A stretch of 64,000 nucleotides of DNA. It comes from Chitinophaga sp. YR573 (GTDB taxonomy: Bacteria; Bacteroidota; Bacteroidia; Chitinophagales; Chitinophagaceae). Shown in pieces: positions 16,634 through 26,307 of this stretch (position 1 is its first letter; each line of letters starts with the position of its first letter). The notes under the pieces are model-generated. The model searched no databases and was not told the DNA's origin. It worked only from the letters and a program-made list of their open reading frames with translations. The DNA lies in assembly GCF_900110995.1 (NCBI RefSeq), contig NZ_FOJF01000001.1, forward strand, positions 1,877,199-1,941,198, given 5' to 3'. A program made the position numbers and the translations under genes.

Positions 16634-18337
16634 TTATCTTATAAAATACACCTTCACAATCTTCCCTTTATCTATAGTATAAACAGCGACCGCTTCTACC
16701 GTTGTACTTCTCATACCTGTCAGCTTCTCATGATCAATGATTGTATTTCCTACTACCATTCTGTTTACCAGTTGGCAATGCAATTCTGTTAGCTTAGTGA
16801 ACATATCAGTATATCGCAGCCGTACCTGCTCTTTCCCTTTCATCAGTAACTTACCGGATGCCTGATCATATAGTGCTACACTATCACTGTAAGGTTGCAG
16901 GAAGGCTTCAATATCATGTGCGTTATAAGCGTTCAATTGCTGCTGTACGAGTATCTCAGGAGTCACAGCCAGTAATTGGTGCGGATAAAATGTCTTTCCC
17001 TTGTGAATAACCGTATGAATATCCGCAAGCGCATTAATATCTTTTACAGGATCTTTCTCTAGTAATATTAAATCTGCAACCTTCCCTTTTTCAATACTTC
17101 CGTAATCCTTATCTTTCCCAAATCCTTTTGCTGCATTGATGGTAGAAGAACGGATGATTTCCCAGTTGCTCAGCCCTGCCTGCTGCATAGCCAGCAACTC
17201 AGTTAAAAAAGAAGCAGCATGCAGCGTCGCGATATTACCCGCATCCGTACCACTTACTACCAGTACACCAGCATCCTCTGCCAGCTTCAGATTAACCAAC
17301 ATCATACTGTCTTTAGAGGAAGGAACACGATACTTTGTACGGGCTACTTTATAATCAACCGGTGCGGGTATATGTTTAAGGTCCATCAGCGTCCCCAGCA
17401 TAAAAGGGTCCGCATAAGTAAAATCATGTGCAGTAAAATTGAATTGCTGCGTAAATGTACGCCTGTAATTCTCAGACACTATCAGGGTAGGGATATAAAC
17501 AGTCTTTTTAGCCTTTAAAAGCTCCAGCATGCCACTGTCCAGTACCTTATCATCTACACTATGCACTAAGATATCAGCGCCCGCAGTAACGGCTAATTTC
17601 GCCGTTTCATATTCTGTAGCATGTACGGCCACCTTTAATCCGTGTGCATGACTTTCATCTATTGCAGCCTGCACAATTGGCAGGGTGCTTTCTGCAGTTT
17701 GCCCCGGCAGGACGATATACCATATCTTGATGAAATCAGGTTTATAAGGCAACTGTTTCTTTACCAGCTCACGGGCTTCTTCCGGTGTATTAATCTTAAT
17801 AATAGGAGGATCCGTTTTATCAAGGTTCGGTGGCAGATAGGTAGAGATTAAGGGCCCTGTTACCCATGCAGTGACAGAAGCAGTATCCGCATTCGCTTTA
17901 TCACGGATAGCATAGTTGCTGAAAGGGCCACCTACATCTATCACTGTAGTAATCCCACAGGCCAGGTAGCGGGACATCAAATCATTCAAATGATCTTTCG
18001 CCCATTGCTGGTCTTTCTCATAAGGATATACTTTATTTAGATTAATGCCATCAGGCCGGGTATACAATCCGCCGGTCTGGAAAAAATGAATATGTGCATC
18101 TGTGAGACCGGGCATGATAAACTTACCACTGGCATCTATCACAGTAGCATTCGCGGGAATCTTTATCTTTTTGGAAGGTCCTGTTGCTGTAATCCTGTCA
18201 TTCTCAATGACAATAGTCTGATCGGGATCTGTCTTACTGGTGTTTACATTAATCAGGGAAGCATGTGTGATATAGGTCTGAGAGAACGCTGGTGTAGTAC
18301 AGAACGCTAATATCAGCAACAAACTGTATTTTCTCAT
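16634..18337 (-). CDS. Secreted amidohydrolase with C-terminal NTF2-like domain
   Basis: 567 residues with a signal peptide (MRKYSLLLILAFCTTPAFSQ). The amidohydrolase fold carries the metal motif GLTDAHIHF, a Lys in PDFIKIWY that may be the bridging carboxylated Lys, His in KVAVHATE and ILVHSVDD, and the catalytic Asp in VVSGTDAGN; GKVADLILLEKDP closes the domain. Residues about 455-567 (QQQLNAYNAHDIEAFLQPYS onward) form a separate SnoaL/NTF2-like domain. The first part fits imidazolonepropionase/prolidase-like enzymes acting on cyclic amides or dipeptides in the periplasm; the substrate is unknown. A 73-nt hairpin separates it from the AHSA1 gene upstream. Confidence 0.85.
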   Translation of the reverse strand: MRKYSLLLILAFCTTPAFSQTYITHASLINVNTSKTDPDQTIVIENDRITATGPSKKIKIPANATVIDASGKFIMPGLTDAHIHFFQTGGLYTRPDGINLNKVYPYEKDQQWAKDHLNDLMSRYLACGITTVIDVGGPFSNYAIRDKANADTASVTAWVTGPLISTYLPPNLDKTDPPIIKINTPEEARELVKKQLPYKPDFIKIWYIVLPGQTAESTLPIVQAAIDESHAHGLKVAVHATEYETAKLAVTAGADILVHSVDDKVLDSGMLELLKAKKTVYIPTLIVSENYRRTFTQQFNFTAHDFTYADPFMLGTLMDLKHIPAPVDYKVARTKYRVPSSKDSMMLVNLKLAEDAGVLVVSGTDAGNIATLHAASFLTELLAMQQAGLSNWEIIRSSTINAAKGFGKDKDYGSIEKGKVADLILLEKDPVKDINALADIHTVIHKGKTFYPHQLLAVTPEILVQQQLNAYNAHDIEAFLQPYSDSVALYDQASGKLLMKGKEQVRLRYTDMFTKLTELHCQLVNRMVVGNTIIDHEKLTGMRSTTVEAVAVYTIDKGKIVKVYFIR

Positions 18338-18418
18338 TGGGTTAATTTTAATACATTTAAAGATAACAGATTTATTATGTTTTTATTCAATACTGGCCTG
18401 TTATCTTCTATTATTACA

Positions 18419-18491
18419 GTAGAGATATAGTGATCCTACGTTCATCCTACGTTCGGAACGTAGGATGAACGTAGGATCACTATATCTCTAC
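18419..18491. repeat. 73-nt perfect inverted repeat (hairpin)
   Basis: Arms of 36 nt (18419-18454 and 18456-18491) are perfectly complementary around a single G at 18455. Each arm contains the 11-mer ATCCTACGTTC, or its complement, twice in tandem, so the unit occurs four times. It starts 1 nt after the stop of the AHSA1-type gene (read on minus) and lies 82 nt before the amidohydrolase ATG. There is no T tract, so it is not a standard intrinsic terminator, although such a hairpin could stop or protect the transcript. Confidence 0.85.
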
Positions 18492-18492
18492 A

Positions 18493-18912
18493 CTAGTTCT
18501 CTTCTGTATATTTCTTAAAATTATCCAAAATAGCCTGCCATCCGCCTTTCTGCATTTCAATAGAATTAGTATCCTCTGCTTCAAAGGTCTCCACTACTTT
18601 AGTTGCATTACCTTCACTGCTGAAATTGACTTTCACTGTCCGGCTATCGTCCATTGTATATTCAATCACTTCATGTTCTCCTACATTTGTATATACTCCT
18701 CCGAAATCAAAACTAAAACTACCATCTTTAGCAGCCATAGTCGTTTTAAATTTCCCGCCTTCTTTCAGATCATTATCTGCGTAAGGCGCATGCCAGTCGT
18801 CAGAAGCAAAAGTCCAGTTCTGGATATGGGCAGGCTCTGTCCAGTATTTCCATACCTTTTCTACAGGAGCCTGAATAGTGGTTTCTACGGTGATTGCAGT
18901 TCTATTTGCCAT
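18493..18912 (-). CDS. SRPBCC/AHSA1-type protein
   Basis: 139 residues. It begins AITVETTIQAPVEKVWKYWT, the typical first strand and helix of the START/Bet v 1-like AHSA1 fold, then HIQNWTFASDDWHAPYADND and GGWQAILDNFKKY for the closing helix. These proteins bind hydrophobic ligands or act as co-chaperone-like factors; the role here is unknown. A perfect -7 box lies 25 nt upstream, and a long hairpin follows the stop directly. Confidence 0.88.
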   Translation of the reverse strand: MANRTAITVETTIQAPVEKVWKYWTEPAHIQNWTFASDDWHAPYADNDLKEGGKFKTTMAAKDGSFSFDFGGVYTNVGEHEVIEYTMDDSRTVKVNFSSEGNATKVVETFEAEDTNSIEMQKGGWQAILDNFKKYTEEN

Positions 18913-18937
18913 AGTTGATATTTTTTAATTGTTAATG

Positions 18938-18945
18938 CAAACATA
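18938..18945 (-). promoter_or_regulatory. Candidate -7 box (TATGTTTG) of the AHSA1-type gene
   Basis: Exact TAnnTTTG match on the minus strand, placing the transcription start about 19-20 nt before the ATG at 18912. No TTTG is found at the matching -33 distance. Confidence 0.4.
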
Positions 18946-19013
18946 CACTGGGATATTCATACAGTAGATACGCGAAGGCGACAAAGAAGAGGTCTTTTGC
19001 GACATTAATATAA

Positions 19014-19045
19014 AAGCCCCGATAACAGTAACGTTACCAGGGCTT
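19014..19045 (-). terminator. Probable terminator of the Cys-rich lipoprotein gene
   Basis: AAGCCC ... GGGCTT closes a stem-loop with an inner GTAACGTTAC dyad, starting 18 nt after the lipoprotein stop; on the minus strand it is followed by TTTATATTAA. The T tract is short. Confidence 0.5.
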
Positions 19046-19062
19046 CTTAAATTAATCAAACA

Positions 19063-19980
19063 TTATAAACTCCCAATTAAGGAAGTATTGCTGTAATCGC
19101 TCTGGCTGCAACCATCTACAGAACCCAGTGCACCATCAGTACCTTTGCAGGCAGTATAATTCCAGTAAGCCCTGTCGCGGTATAACGGACCAGCACCAGG
19201 CTCACCCCAGCCACCACTGAAGTTAAACTGGGTGATATCGCAGGACATCTGTGATAAGTTGTTACCAGTGACAGCTTCATCTTTTGTACCATTTGGATTT
19301 CTGTAATCACCCCAGTAGCTGCAGGCATAACCAATAAAGCTGATCGTGTTCCTGAAATGATAACTACCATGAGCGATCTTTCCCACATACACTTCTATTG
19401 CTCCATTTGAAGTTACATTCTGGGCCTTCTTGGTGTACCAGCCGGCATGCTGAAAATAAGTAACAGAAATAGCCGTCTGTGTAGATCTGTTGAACTGTAC
19501 TACTACGTGTTCCAGATCGTAATCATGACCGCCAGTGCTGCCAATACAATTCTCCTGACGTTTGTAAATCCACCAGTAGTCAACAAAGATCCTGTTGGCA
19601 TCTGTTGGGTGTACCTGTACTTCATAATAAGTAGGGAAAATCAGGCTGCGCGGAGGTGTATTGTTAACTAAGATCAGTTTACCACCACAAACAATACTGG
19701 CAGGGTTTGTAGCAGCCCATACGTCTTCTACAGAAGTTGGATAATCAGGAGCAGCCCGATCAAACTTTAATAACGGTGCAAATTTCTTTGCCCATGCATC
19801 AGCATCAGTACCGGTAAGTTTGGTACTGCTTTCCTGACAATTACATGCCAGTTCAGATGTGCTGCTTACGGCCAAACGGTTCTCTTTACGGGATAACAAT
19901 TCTTCATTGTCTTGTTTGCTACACTGCGTGAACAGCAATACGCTGCAGCAGCCTAACATCCATAGGTTAAGTGTTTTCAT
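19063..19980 (-). CDS. Cys-rich lipoprotein with Vps62/NPP1-like motif
   Basis: 305 residues with a lipoprotein signal (MKTLNLWMLGCCSVLLFTQC, lipobox Cys20). The mature part has several Cys residues that could pair (ACNCQE, IVCGGK, ENCIGS, YACSYW, QMSCDI, TACKGT, DGCSQS). The centre reads GGHDYDLEHVVVQFN, which resembles the His/Asp/Glu motif (H-x-D-W-E) of Vps62-like and NPP1-like proteins, and VDYWWIYKRQENC precedes it. I do not recognise a closer family, and the match is short. It would sit at the cell surface or outer periplasm. It is downstream of the SusCD terminator and separate from that operon. Confidence 0.6.
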   Translation of the reverse strand: MKTLNLWMLGCCSVLLFTQCSKQDNEELLSRKENRLAVSSTSELACNCQESSTKLTGTDADAWAKKFAPLLKFDRAAPDYPTSVEDVWAATNPASIVCGGKLILVNNTPPRSLIFPTYYEVQVHPTDANRIFVDYWWIYKRQENCIGSTGGHDYDLEHVVVQFNRSTQTAISVTYFQHAGWYTKKAQNVTSNGAIEVYVGKIAHGSYHFRNTISFIGYACSYWGDYRNPNGTKDEAVTGNNLSQMSCDITQFNFSGGWGEPGAGPLYRDRAYWNYTACKGTDGALGSVDGCSQSDYSNTSLIGSL

Positions 19981-20100
19981 GAGGGTTATAAAATTTAGGT
20001 AAAGGGATAAAATATTTCAGGTATATGGGTAATAGTTATCCCGAATTGCACACAAAATAAAGATGCAATATGAACTCAATGTTATTAAACCAAAATAAAA

Positions 20101-20128
20101 AGGGGCCGGTCTTGTAAGACCGGCCCCT
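20101..20128 (-). terminator. Intrinsic terminator of the SusC/SusD operon
   Basis: A 12-bp GC-rich stem (20101-20112 with 20117-20128) with a 4-nt loop lies 38 nt after the SusD stop. On the minus strand it is followed by TTTTTATTTT, a textbook Rho-independent terminator. Confidence 0.9.
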
Positions 20129-20165
20129 ATACAGAATGGAGGTTATAATGATTAGATCAGAATAA

Positions 20166-21971
20166 TTATTGCCATCCCGGGTTTTGAACCAGGTTGGAAT
20201 TAATAAGGATTTGTTTGTTTGGAATTGGGAAGAGATAATCCTTAGGTTTGAAAATGCGTGTTTCTATTACTGTCTTCTTGTAAAAATCAGTACCGCTCTT
20301 AGTCATATCCATACCATAAATAGGACCATTGTTAGTTGCTTCTGCAATCTTCCAGCGACGGGTATCGAAATAACGAACACTTTCAAAAGCCAGTTCTACT
20401 CTTCTTTCTGCACGGATAGCTTCACGCATATCAGCCTGTGATGCAGGAACAGGGATAGAAGTACCATATTGAGGAACACCGGCACGCTCACGAATGAGGT
20501 TCAGGTATTTCAGGATATCTGCACTGGCAGGATTTGATTCGTTCAGCGCTTCAGCATAATCCAGGTAGATGTTTGCTAATCTGAGCAGTAATGCACCACG
20601 GGAGTCATCATTGGCCGCTACGTCTTTTCTTACAATGTAACCGGTTGGAGAAACATCGGAAGTACTCTGGCCTCTGCCGGAGTTACCGTTAAACTCCATA
20701 TTGGTAACGATTGGATCAGAACCTGTCTGGTACAACCAGAAGCTGTTATTATAGGTAATGCCTACATAAAAACGTGGCTCTCTGTTTGTCCACTGGTTGT
20801 AGGTGCTTCTTGCTTCATCATCGAAAGGCGCCTGGAAGCTGGAGAAACCAGTAGCTACATATCCTGCACCTGCTGCGGTGATAGGTAAACCGTTTGCCAT
20901 GAAGTAAGCATCTACCATTGTCTGTGTAGCACCATTCGCACCAGCTCCATGTTCATCGGCAGGTAAACCTGCATGGAATGGAGTTCTGTCGTAACGCATG
21001 TAGCTTCCTGAATTAGCACGGGCATAGATCCATTCACTATTCCATTCAGTAGTCATTACGTCACGGCAGGATTTATAAGCAGCTATAAAAGGATCATTGT
21101 CGCTTACTTTAAAGAGGCTATACTGACTTGGAACATATGTAGTAATAAACTCCTGTGCAGCAGTGGCAGCTTTATCCCATTTTGTTGCATCATAAGTCTG
21201 TGTGATCAGCGGATCAGATTCTCCCGGATTTTTAAAGTTCGCATAGTCTGCATTACCATTAAAGAGAGGGCTTGCTGCCAGCAGCAATGCTTCTACTTTA
21301 TAGGCTTTTGCCACACCGCTGGTGATTCTGCCATACTCTTTACCACCAGGAACAGCTGCACCCAGGTCAGCTGCTGCGTTATCCAGTTCACTTACGATGA
21401 AGCTGATACAGCTATCCATCGGAGAACGTTTCAGTTTCAGTTCATCTGCAGAAGCGTTAATATCTATCGGAGTTTCGCCCAGCATAATTACCGGCCCGTA
21501 GGTACGTACCAGGAAGAAGTAGAACATAGCGCGTAATGCTCTTGCTTCAGCCTTATATTGTTTTTTCAGTCCGGCGTTTACTTCTACCGCGTTTGCGTTA
21601 TCAATGTTCTGAATGAAGTAAGAAGCGTTACGGATCGCTTTATAATAATTGGTCCAGTAAGTAGCTACTTCATCATCTGTGCTTGCCCATGCACCAACAT
21701 TCATATCGTTGGTGTAGTTGAAAGACCAGGTGTATTTGGATTCGTCGGAAGCTGCATACCATGGCCCGGAGTTCTCATTTCCTGTGAACCGCTGTTCGTG
21801 TTCATTTGGTAATAAGTAGTACAGGTTTGCCAGGAAGTTATCCGTATTTGTTTTGGATTTAAAGATATCGTCGATGGTGAGTACGTCATCTGGCACCTGA
21901 TCAAGATACTTTTTGCAGGAGGTTACTCCTAATGCCATTACGGCTGCTAATATTAAGAAAACTCTTTTCAT
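20166..21971 (-). CDS. RagB/SusD family nutrient-uptake outer-membrane lipoprotein
   Basis: 601 residues with a lipoprotein signal (MKRVFLILAAVMALGVTSC, Cys19) followed by KKYLDQVPDD, the classical SusD start. TPR-like helices and the C-terminal SusD fold are visible (YLDYAEALNESNP, then AIRAERRVELAFESVRYFD and TRRWKIAEA; PIPNKQILINSNLVQNPGW at the end). It caps the SusC transporter at the surface and holds glycan or peptide substrate. The gene lies 50 nt after SusC and ends in a strong terminator. Confidence 0.95.
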   Translation of the reverse strand: MKRVFLILAAVMALGVTSCKKYLDQVPDDVLTIDDIFKSKTNTDNFLANLYYLLPNEHEQRFTGNENSGPWYAASDESKYTWSFNYTNDMNVGAWASTDDEVATYWTNYYKAIRNASYFIQNIDNANAVEVNAGLKKQYKAEARALRAMFYFFLVRTYGPVIMLGETPIDINASADELKLKRSPMDSCISFIVSELDNAAADLGAAVPGGKEYGRITSGVAKAYKVEALLLAASPLFNGNADYANFKNPGESDPLITQTYDATKWDKAATAAQEFITTYVPSQYSLFKVSDNDPFIAAYKSCRDVMTTEWNSEWIYARANSGSYMRYDRTPFHAGLPADEHGAGANGATQTMVDAYFMANGLPITAAGAGYVATGFSSFQAPFDDEARSTYNQWTNREPRFYVGITYNNSFWLYQTGSDPIVTNMEFNGNSGRGQSTSDVSPTGYIVRKDVAANDDSRGALLLRLANIYLDYAEALNESNPASADILKYLNLIRERAGVPQYGTSIPVPASQADMREAIRAERRVELAFESVRYFDTRRWKIAEATNNGPIYGMDMTKSGTDFYKKTVIETRIFKPKDYLFPIPNKQILINSNLVQNPGWQ

Positions 21972-22021
21972 TTAAAACTGTTTATGCACTGATCTCAATA
22001 CGATGATTCAATGTCTTTGTT

Positions 22022-25000
22022 TTAGAAATTAGCCTGAACACCAAAGTTTACAGATCTCGTGTTTGGATAATTAGTACCGTTACTTGTATTTAACTCCGGA
22101 TCCCACAGTTTAAACTTGCTCCAATAGAACAGGTTCAATCCTTGTACATATATACGGGCATTCTTTAAACCAATACTTCTGAGTGTACCTTTTGGCAGAT
22201 TATAGCCAAGATCAGCAGTTTTCAAACGCAGGAAGCTGATATCCTTTACCCACCAACTGGAAACCTGTGAATTGTTTTTGTTAGCAGCGTTACCGTATGC
22301 AAGTCTTGGGTAGAATGCATGCTGGTTCTGATTTTCAGGAGTCCATCTGTCTTCTGCAATTGCGAACAGGTTACTTCTTTCAGGACCAGTGCTGTTGTTG
22401 AACGGAATGATACCATCACCGGATAACAGCCTGTCTGCACCGATAACACCCTGGAAGAATACGCCAATGTAGAAGTTTTTCCAGGTAAGGTTAACACCCA
22501 TACCATAAATGGTAGTTGGTACGTCTCCGTTACCTATTCTCTGTACGTCGTTTGCATTGATGATACCATCGTTGTTCAGGTCTCTGTACTTGATATCACC
22601 GGGATGAACAGTACCGAATATTGATTGATTAGCATGTTTGTCGATATCGTTCTGATCTATGAACAAACCATCTGCTACATAACCGAAAGTGGAGTTGTAG
22701 TTGGTTCCGCGTTTTTCCATGTAAGCGAAAGGCTGGGTAGGCTGATCATTCTCAATTACCTTATCTCTGTTGTAACTGAAAGTTGCACGCATATCCAGGG
22801 TCATGTCCTTAGCGATCTTAACAGGTGTTAATTCGATAGTCGCATCTAACCCTTTGTTCTGGATCACCCCAAGGTTACCCCATGGAGCGCTGTTCAGACC
22901 TACGAAAGAGGACAGTGATTCTCTCTGCAGGAATACGCCGGAACGTTTTTCCTTGAAGATATCTGCTGTTACTGACAGGTGATCTTTCAGCGTTCTGAAT
23001 TCCAGACCTAAATCCTGTTTGTGAGAAGTAGCCCAGGTTACATTGGAACCGTAGTCTGTAATTACAGTACCGTTACGGCCAATTGTAGCACCTGCTTTAC
23101 CAAAGTCCAGTCCCACATCATTACCACCAGGGTTAGTTGCTACGAGTGTCAGGTAACCGAAACGACGGCCACCATTACCACCATCACCTACTTTACCATC
23201 AGAGTAACGCAGTTTCAGGAACTGGAATGTATTTTTTGCTTCTGCGAAGAATGCTTCATTAGAGATTACCCAACCAGCACCAAAAGATGGGAAGAAACCG
23301 AATTTACGGCTTGGCGCAAAGTTCTCAGAACCATTATAACCAAAGTTTACTTCAGCGAAATACTTGTTATCATAAGAGTAAGTACCTCTACCTGCCAATC
23401 CCATACTACGATAAGGCAGAGAGCTGGTAACATCATTGGCAAATGCTTCCACACGTTCGCGCTGGTTGTACAGGAATAATGCAGTCAGATGACTTTTAGG
23501 GCCAAAATCATGATCATAATTCAAGGCACCTTCTACATAGAACTGGCGGTTAGAGTTGTTACCACGTTCGTAAGACAGATCATCACTACCGTTAGAGATC
23601 AGGTTCAGATTGATAGAACCATCTGCGTTGTAAGGACGGGCCTTATTGATCAGATAAGCACTTCTGTTACGGTAACGGCGAATCTGGTGTGAGTTATATA
23701 CGTCAAATGAGAATAAACCATAGGCAGACAACCCTGGCAAAATTGCTTTCAGGTCCTGGGTAAGACGTGCGTTGGAATAAATCTGGTTCTGGAAAGTATT
23801 TCTGTAACCAGTCTGTGTAATCTGTACGTAAGGGTTTGGCTGTGCACCCTGTGAGTTCACACTAGGTACCAGGTTACCCGGGTACATAATAGGATATAAT
23901 ACAGGGTTAGTCTGCATTACATTTCTAAAGGCATCTTCAGGACCTACATCAGGAGTATTAGTAGAAGAAATATTACCCTGGATACCGAGATCAAACTTAG
24001 TCGTCTTCGTCCAGTTTGAATTTATATTGGAAGTAAAGTTATAACGTTTGTACTTGGTAGATGCATCATAGCTCTGCAGTGCATCTGTTTTCAGCAAGCT
24101 CGTTTCATCATAATATCCCAGTGATAAATAGTAGTTCGTGTTATCAGTACCACCACGGGCGCTGAAGTTAGCACGTTTGTTCTGACTTACATCATTGAAG
24201 ATAGCGCTCATCCAGTCTACGTTTGGATACAGATTTGGATCCTGATGAAGAATGGTAGCGTTGATAGTATTGTTGGAATATTCTGGTGCAAGCCCTGTAT
24301 TACGTTCTGCTTCATTACGCAGCATCATATACATTACACCATCGGTCAGCTCGGGTTTCTTGGTAAAAGAAGTGATACCCTGGTTGTAGTTAAACATCAG
24401 GTTAGTCTTACCTGGCATCCCTTTCTTGGTAGTAACGATGATAACGCCATTCGCACCAGCCACACCATATACCGCGGTTGCAGATGCATCTTTCAGAATG
24501 GTGAAGGAAGAAATGTCCTCAGGATCGAAACTGTTGATGTCACGGCCCTGTACTCCATCTACGACGATCAGCGGAGAAGCACTGTTACCAGACTGGTTAA
24601 AAGTAGAGATACCACGAATCCAGAGGTCAGCGCCGTTTGAACCCGGAAGACCGGAACGTTGCACACCTACCAGACCGGAGATATGACCTGCCAGTGCAGC
24701 ACTCAGGTTAGCCACCGGTTGTTTCAGTTCTTCCATTTTAACGGTAGACTGTGCACCTACGAGGCTGATTTTTTTCTGTTGACCAAAACCTACTACAACC
24801 ACCTCATTCAGGCTGCTGTTGGTAGCTTTCAGTGTGATATCAAAATCGATTGTTTTGTTGATGACGATGATATATGGTTCGTAACCGATCAAACGGGCTG
24901 TCAGGGTATCGCCCCTTCTTGCATCGATAGCAAAATTACCTTTGTCATCGGTGGTTGCGCCCGCCTTGGTATTTTGGTTATAGACAGTAACACCAGGCAT

Positions 25001-25144
25001 TACTGCTCTCAGTTCATCCTTAATGTTACCTGTAATTTTAATCTTGTCGGACTGCTGGGCAAGCACTTCCGATGTTATGGACAGGCCCAGGAAACACAGG
25101 CTGCCTATCGCTACAAACTTTCTTAGATTTCTAAGCATAGCCAA
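22022..25144 (-). CDS. SusC/RagA family TonB-dependent transporter
   Basis: 1040 residues. Signal peptide (LRKFVAIGSLCFLGLSITSE), then a carboxypeptidase-regulatory-like domain (IKITGNIKDELRAVMPGVTV; TTDDKGNFAIDA), a TonB-box-like region with LNEVVVVGFGQQKK, the plug (GVQRSGLPGSNGADLWIRGI, then SPLIVVDGVQGRD and ASATAVYGVAGANGVIIVTT) and the barrel to the end (NTRSVNFGVQANF). No STN domain is present, so it is not expected to signal through a FecR partner. It imports SusD-bound oligomers. A second in-frame ATG at 25138 is also possible. Confidence 0.95.
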   Translation of the reverse strand: MAMLRNLRKFVAIGSLCFLGLSITSEVLAQQSDKIKITGNIKDELRAVMPGVTVYNQNTKAGATTDDKGNFAIDARRGDTLTARLIGYEPYIIVINKTIDFDITLKATNSSLNEVVVVGFGQQKKISLVGAQSTVKMEELKQPVANLSAALAGHISGLVGVQRSGLPGSNGADLWIRGISTFNQSGNSASPLIVVDGVQGRDINSFDPEDISSFTILKDASATAVYGVAGANGVIIVTTKKGMPGKTNLMFNYNQGITSFTKKPELTDGVMYMMLRNEAERNTGLAPEYSNNTINATILHQDPNLYPNVDWMSAIFNDVSQNKRANFSARGGTDNTNYYLSLGYYDETSLLKTDALQSYDASTKYKRYNFTSNINSNWTKTTKFDLGIQGNISSTNTPDVGPEDAFRNVMQTNPVLYPIMYPGNLVPSVNSQGAQPNPYVQITQTGYRNTFQNQIYSNARLTQDLKAILPGLSAYGLFSFDVYNSHQIRRYRNRSAYLINKARPYNADGSINLNLISNGSDDLSYERGNNSNRQFYVEGALNYDHDFGPKSHLTALFLYNQRERVEAFANDVTSSLPYRSMGLAGRGTYSYDNKYFAEVNFGYNGSENFAPSRKFGFFPSFGAGWVISNEAFFAEAKNTFQFLKLRYSDGKVGDGGNGGRRFGYLTLVATNPGGNDVGLDFGKAGATIGRNGTVITDYGSNVTWATSHKQDLGLEFRTLKDHLSVTADIFKEKRSGVFLQRESLSSFVGLNSAPWGNLGVIQNKGLDATIELTPVKIAKDMTLDMRATFSYNRDKVIENDQPTQPFAYMEKRGTNYNSTFGYVADGLFIDQNDIDKHANQSIFGTVHPGDIKYRDLNNDGIINANDVQRIGNGDVPTTIYGMGVNLTWKNFYIGVFFQGVIGADRLLSGDGIIPFNNSTGPERSNLFAIAEDRWTPENQNQHAFYPRLAYGNAANKNNSQVSSWWVKDISFLRLKTADLGYNLPKGTLRSIGLKNARIYVQGLNLFYWSKFKLWDPELNTSNGTNYPNTRSVNFGVQANF

Positions 25145-25172
25145 TTTTGGTTAGTTGGTTAGGTTGTTATAT

Positions 25173-25754
25173 TTATTGCTGCGGTCTTCTGATCATACGC
25201 CATTCAGCCAGCTGGAAAAGTCCACTGGTACCTCCTTTCAACGCAGTGATGGCAAAACGGTAGTATTTGTACTTGTTTGCATTTGTGAACTCGTAGCGCA
25301 CTGTTTTCTTTCTTGCGTCAAACATCTGTGCTGTTTGTGTGTCCAGAATCGTCCAGGCTGTCTGATCGTTAGAACCTTGAATAGTCCAGTCTTTAGGGTC
25401 ACGGCCATCCGCATCATTGGCGGAAGTGAGTGTGTAGGCATCTATTCTATAAGCGGAATCATATTCTTCCTGGATGGTGAAAGACGGGTCAAATGACTGG
25501 ATCAGGAATTTAGAATCAAGATCACCATCGATCAATCTTGGAGATCCTTCATTTGCAGTTGATCCTCCGTTGTTTTCAATACTAACGGTAAGACTAACTA
25601 CCAGTTCGGTAAGATCTTTTTCCATTTCCGGATCGGGTGGCAGTAGTTCATAGACACGCTCTTTCTTTTTAGAGCATCCCATGAAAATTGCAACCATTAG
25701 AGTCAGCAGGATAACCACGCTAAATTTGGTTGATTTGTAAATCTTCATATTCAA
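25173..25754 (-). CDS. Discoidin (F5/8 type C)-domain lipoprotein of the PUL
   Basis: 193 residues with a lipoprotein signal (VVILLTLMVAIFMGC, Cys at about 27). The mature part looks like one F5/8 type C carbohydrate-binding domain: SPRLIDGDLDSKF, then AYTLTSANDADGRDPKDWTI and YYRFAITALKGGT, ending in QLAEWRM. It is the first gene of the SusC/SusD operon, 28 nt before SusC, and probably works as a surface glycan-binding protein. Two further in-frame starts (25748, 25754) differ by a residue or two. Confidence 0.82.
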   Translation of the reverse strand: MNMKIYKSTKFSVVILLTLMVAIFMGCSKKKERVYELLPPDPEMEKDLTELVVSLTVSIENNGGSTANEGSPRLIDGDLDSKFLIQSFDPSFTIQEEYDSAYRIDAYTLTSANDADGRDPKDWTIQGSNDQTAWTILDTQTAQMFDARKKTVRYEFTNANKYKYYRFAITALKGGTSGLFQLAEWRMIRRPQQ

Positions 25755-26307
25755 GTTGATTTTGGCTATTAAAAGTTTTTACTGTCGAGTAACGTGTTTT
25801 GAATAAGCATGAAATTTCCCTTTCCGTCCGGCAGAGCTAATGCCGGCAGATTATATATTGATGAATTGAAATTGTTCTAATCCTGATCTGTTATGAAAAG
25901 ACGGTTACTGTTCTGGCTGATTAATCATTATTAATTATAGTCCCCATTATTGGATTAATAAAAGTTACTTCGACTCTAGCCACGGCGATAGGTACAATCT
26001 TAAAAGTTCCTCTGCATTTTTCGGTATAGTACTACAATTGGATCTGTTGTAAATCCTGTTTCTGTTTTCCATTTACATCCTTCAGGGAAATTTCTTTCCG
26101 AGAGACCTGTTTATGAGTGGTTTATATAAAAGAGCCCTATATTTTATTCAACGTCCTAAAATTATAGGGTTTTCTTAACAAAACCTGTTAACAGAAACTC
26201 TATAGAATGTTAACGGATCTTAAACCTTGATAAACGATTAATAAAATGCCCTTATTTTTAGAAGATTATTATATAGGATCTATTATAAGACCTATATTTT
26301 CACACCA
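25755..26307. other. Intergenic stretch between divergent PUL halves
   Basis: About 550 bp of AT-rich DNA between the divergent minus and plus halves of the PUL. I see a weak 6-bp stem (CCGGCA at 25828 with TGCCGG at 25841) and a CTGTTAACAG palindrome near 26185. No gene, no exact TAnnTTTG box for the minus operon, and no riboswitch-like structure was recognised. Confidence 0.5.
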
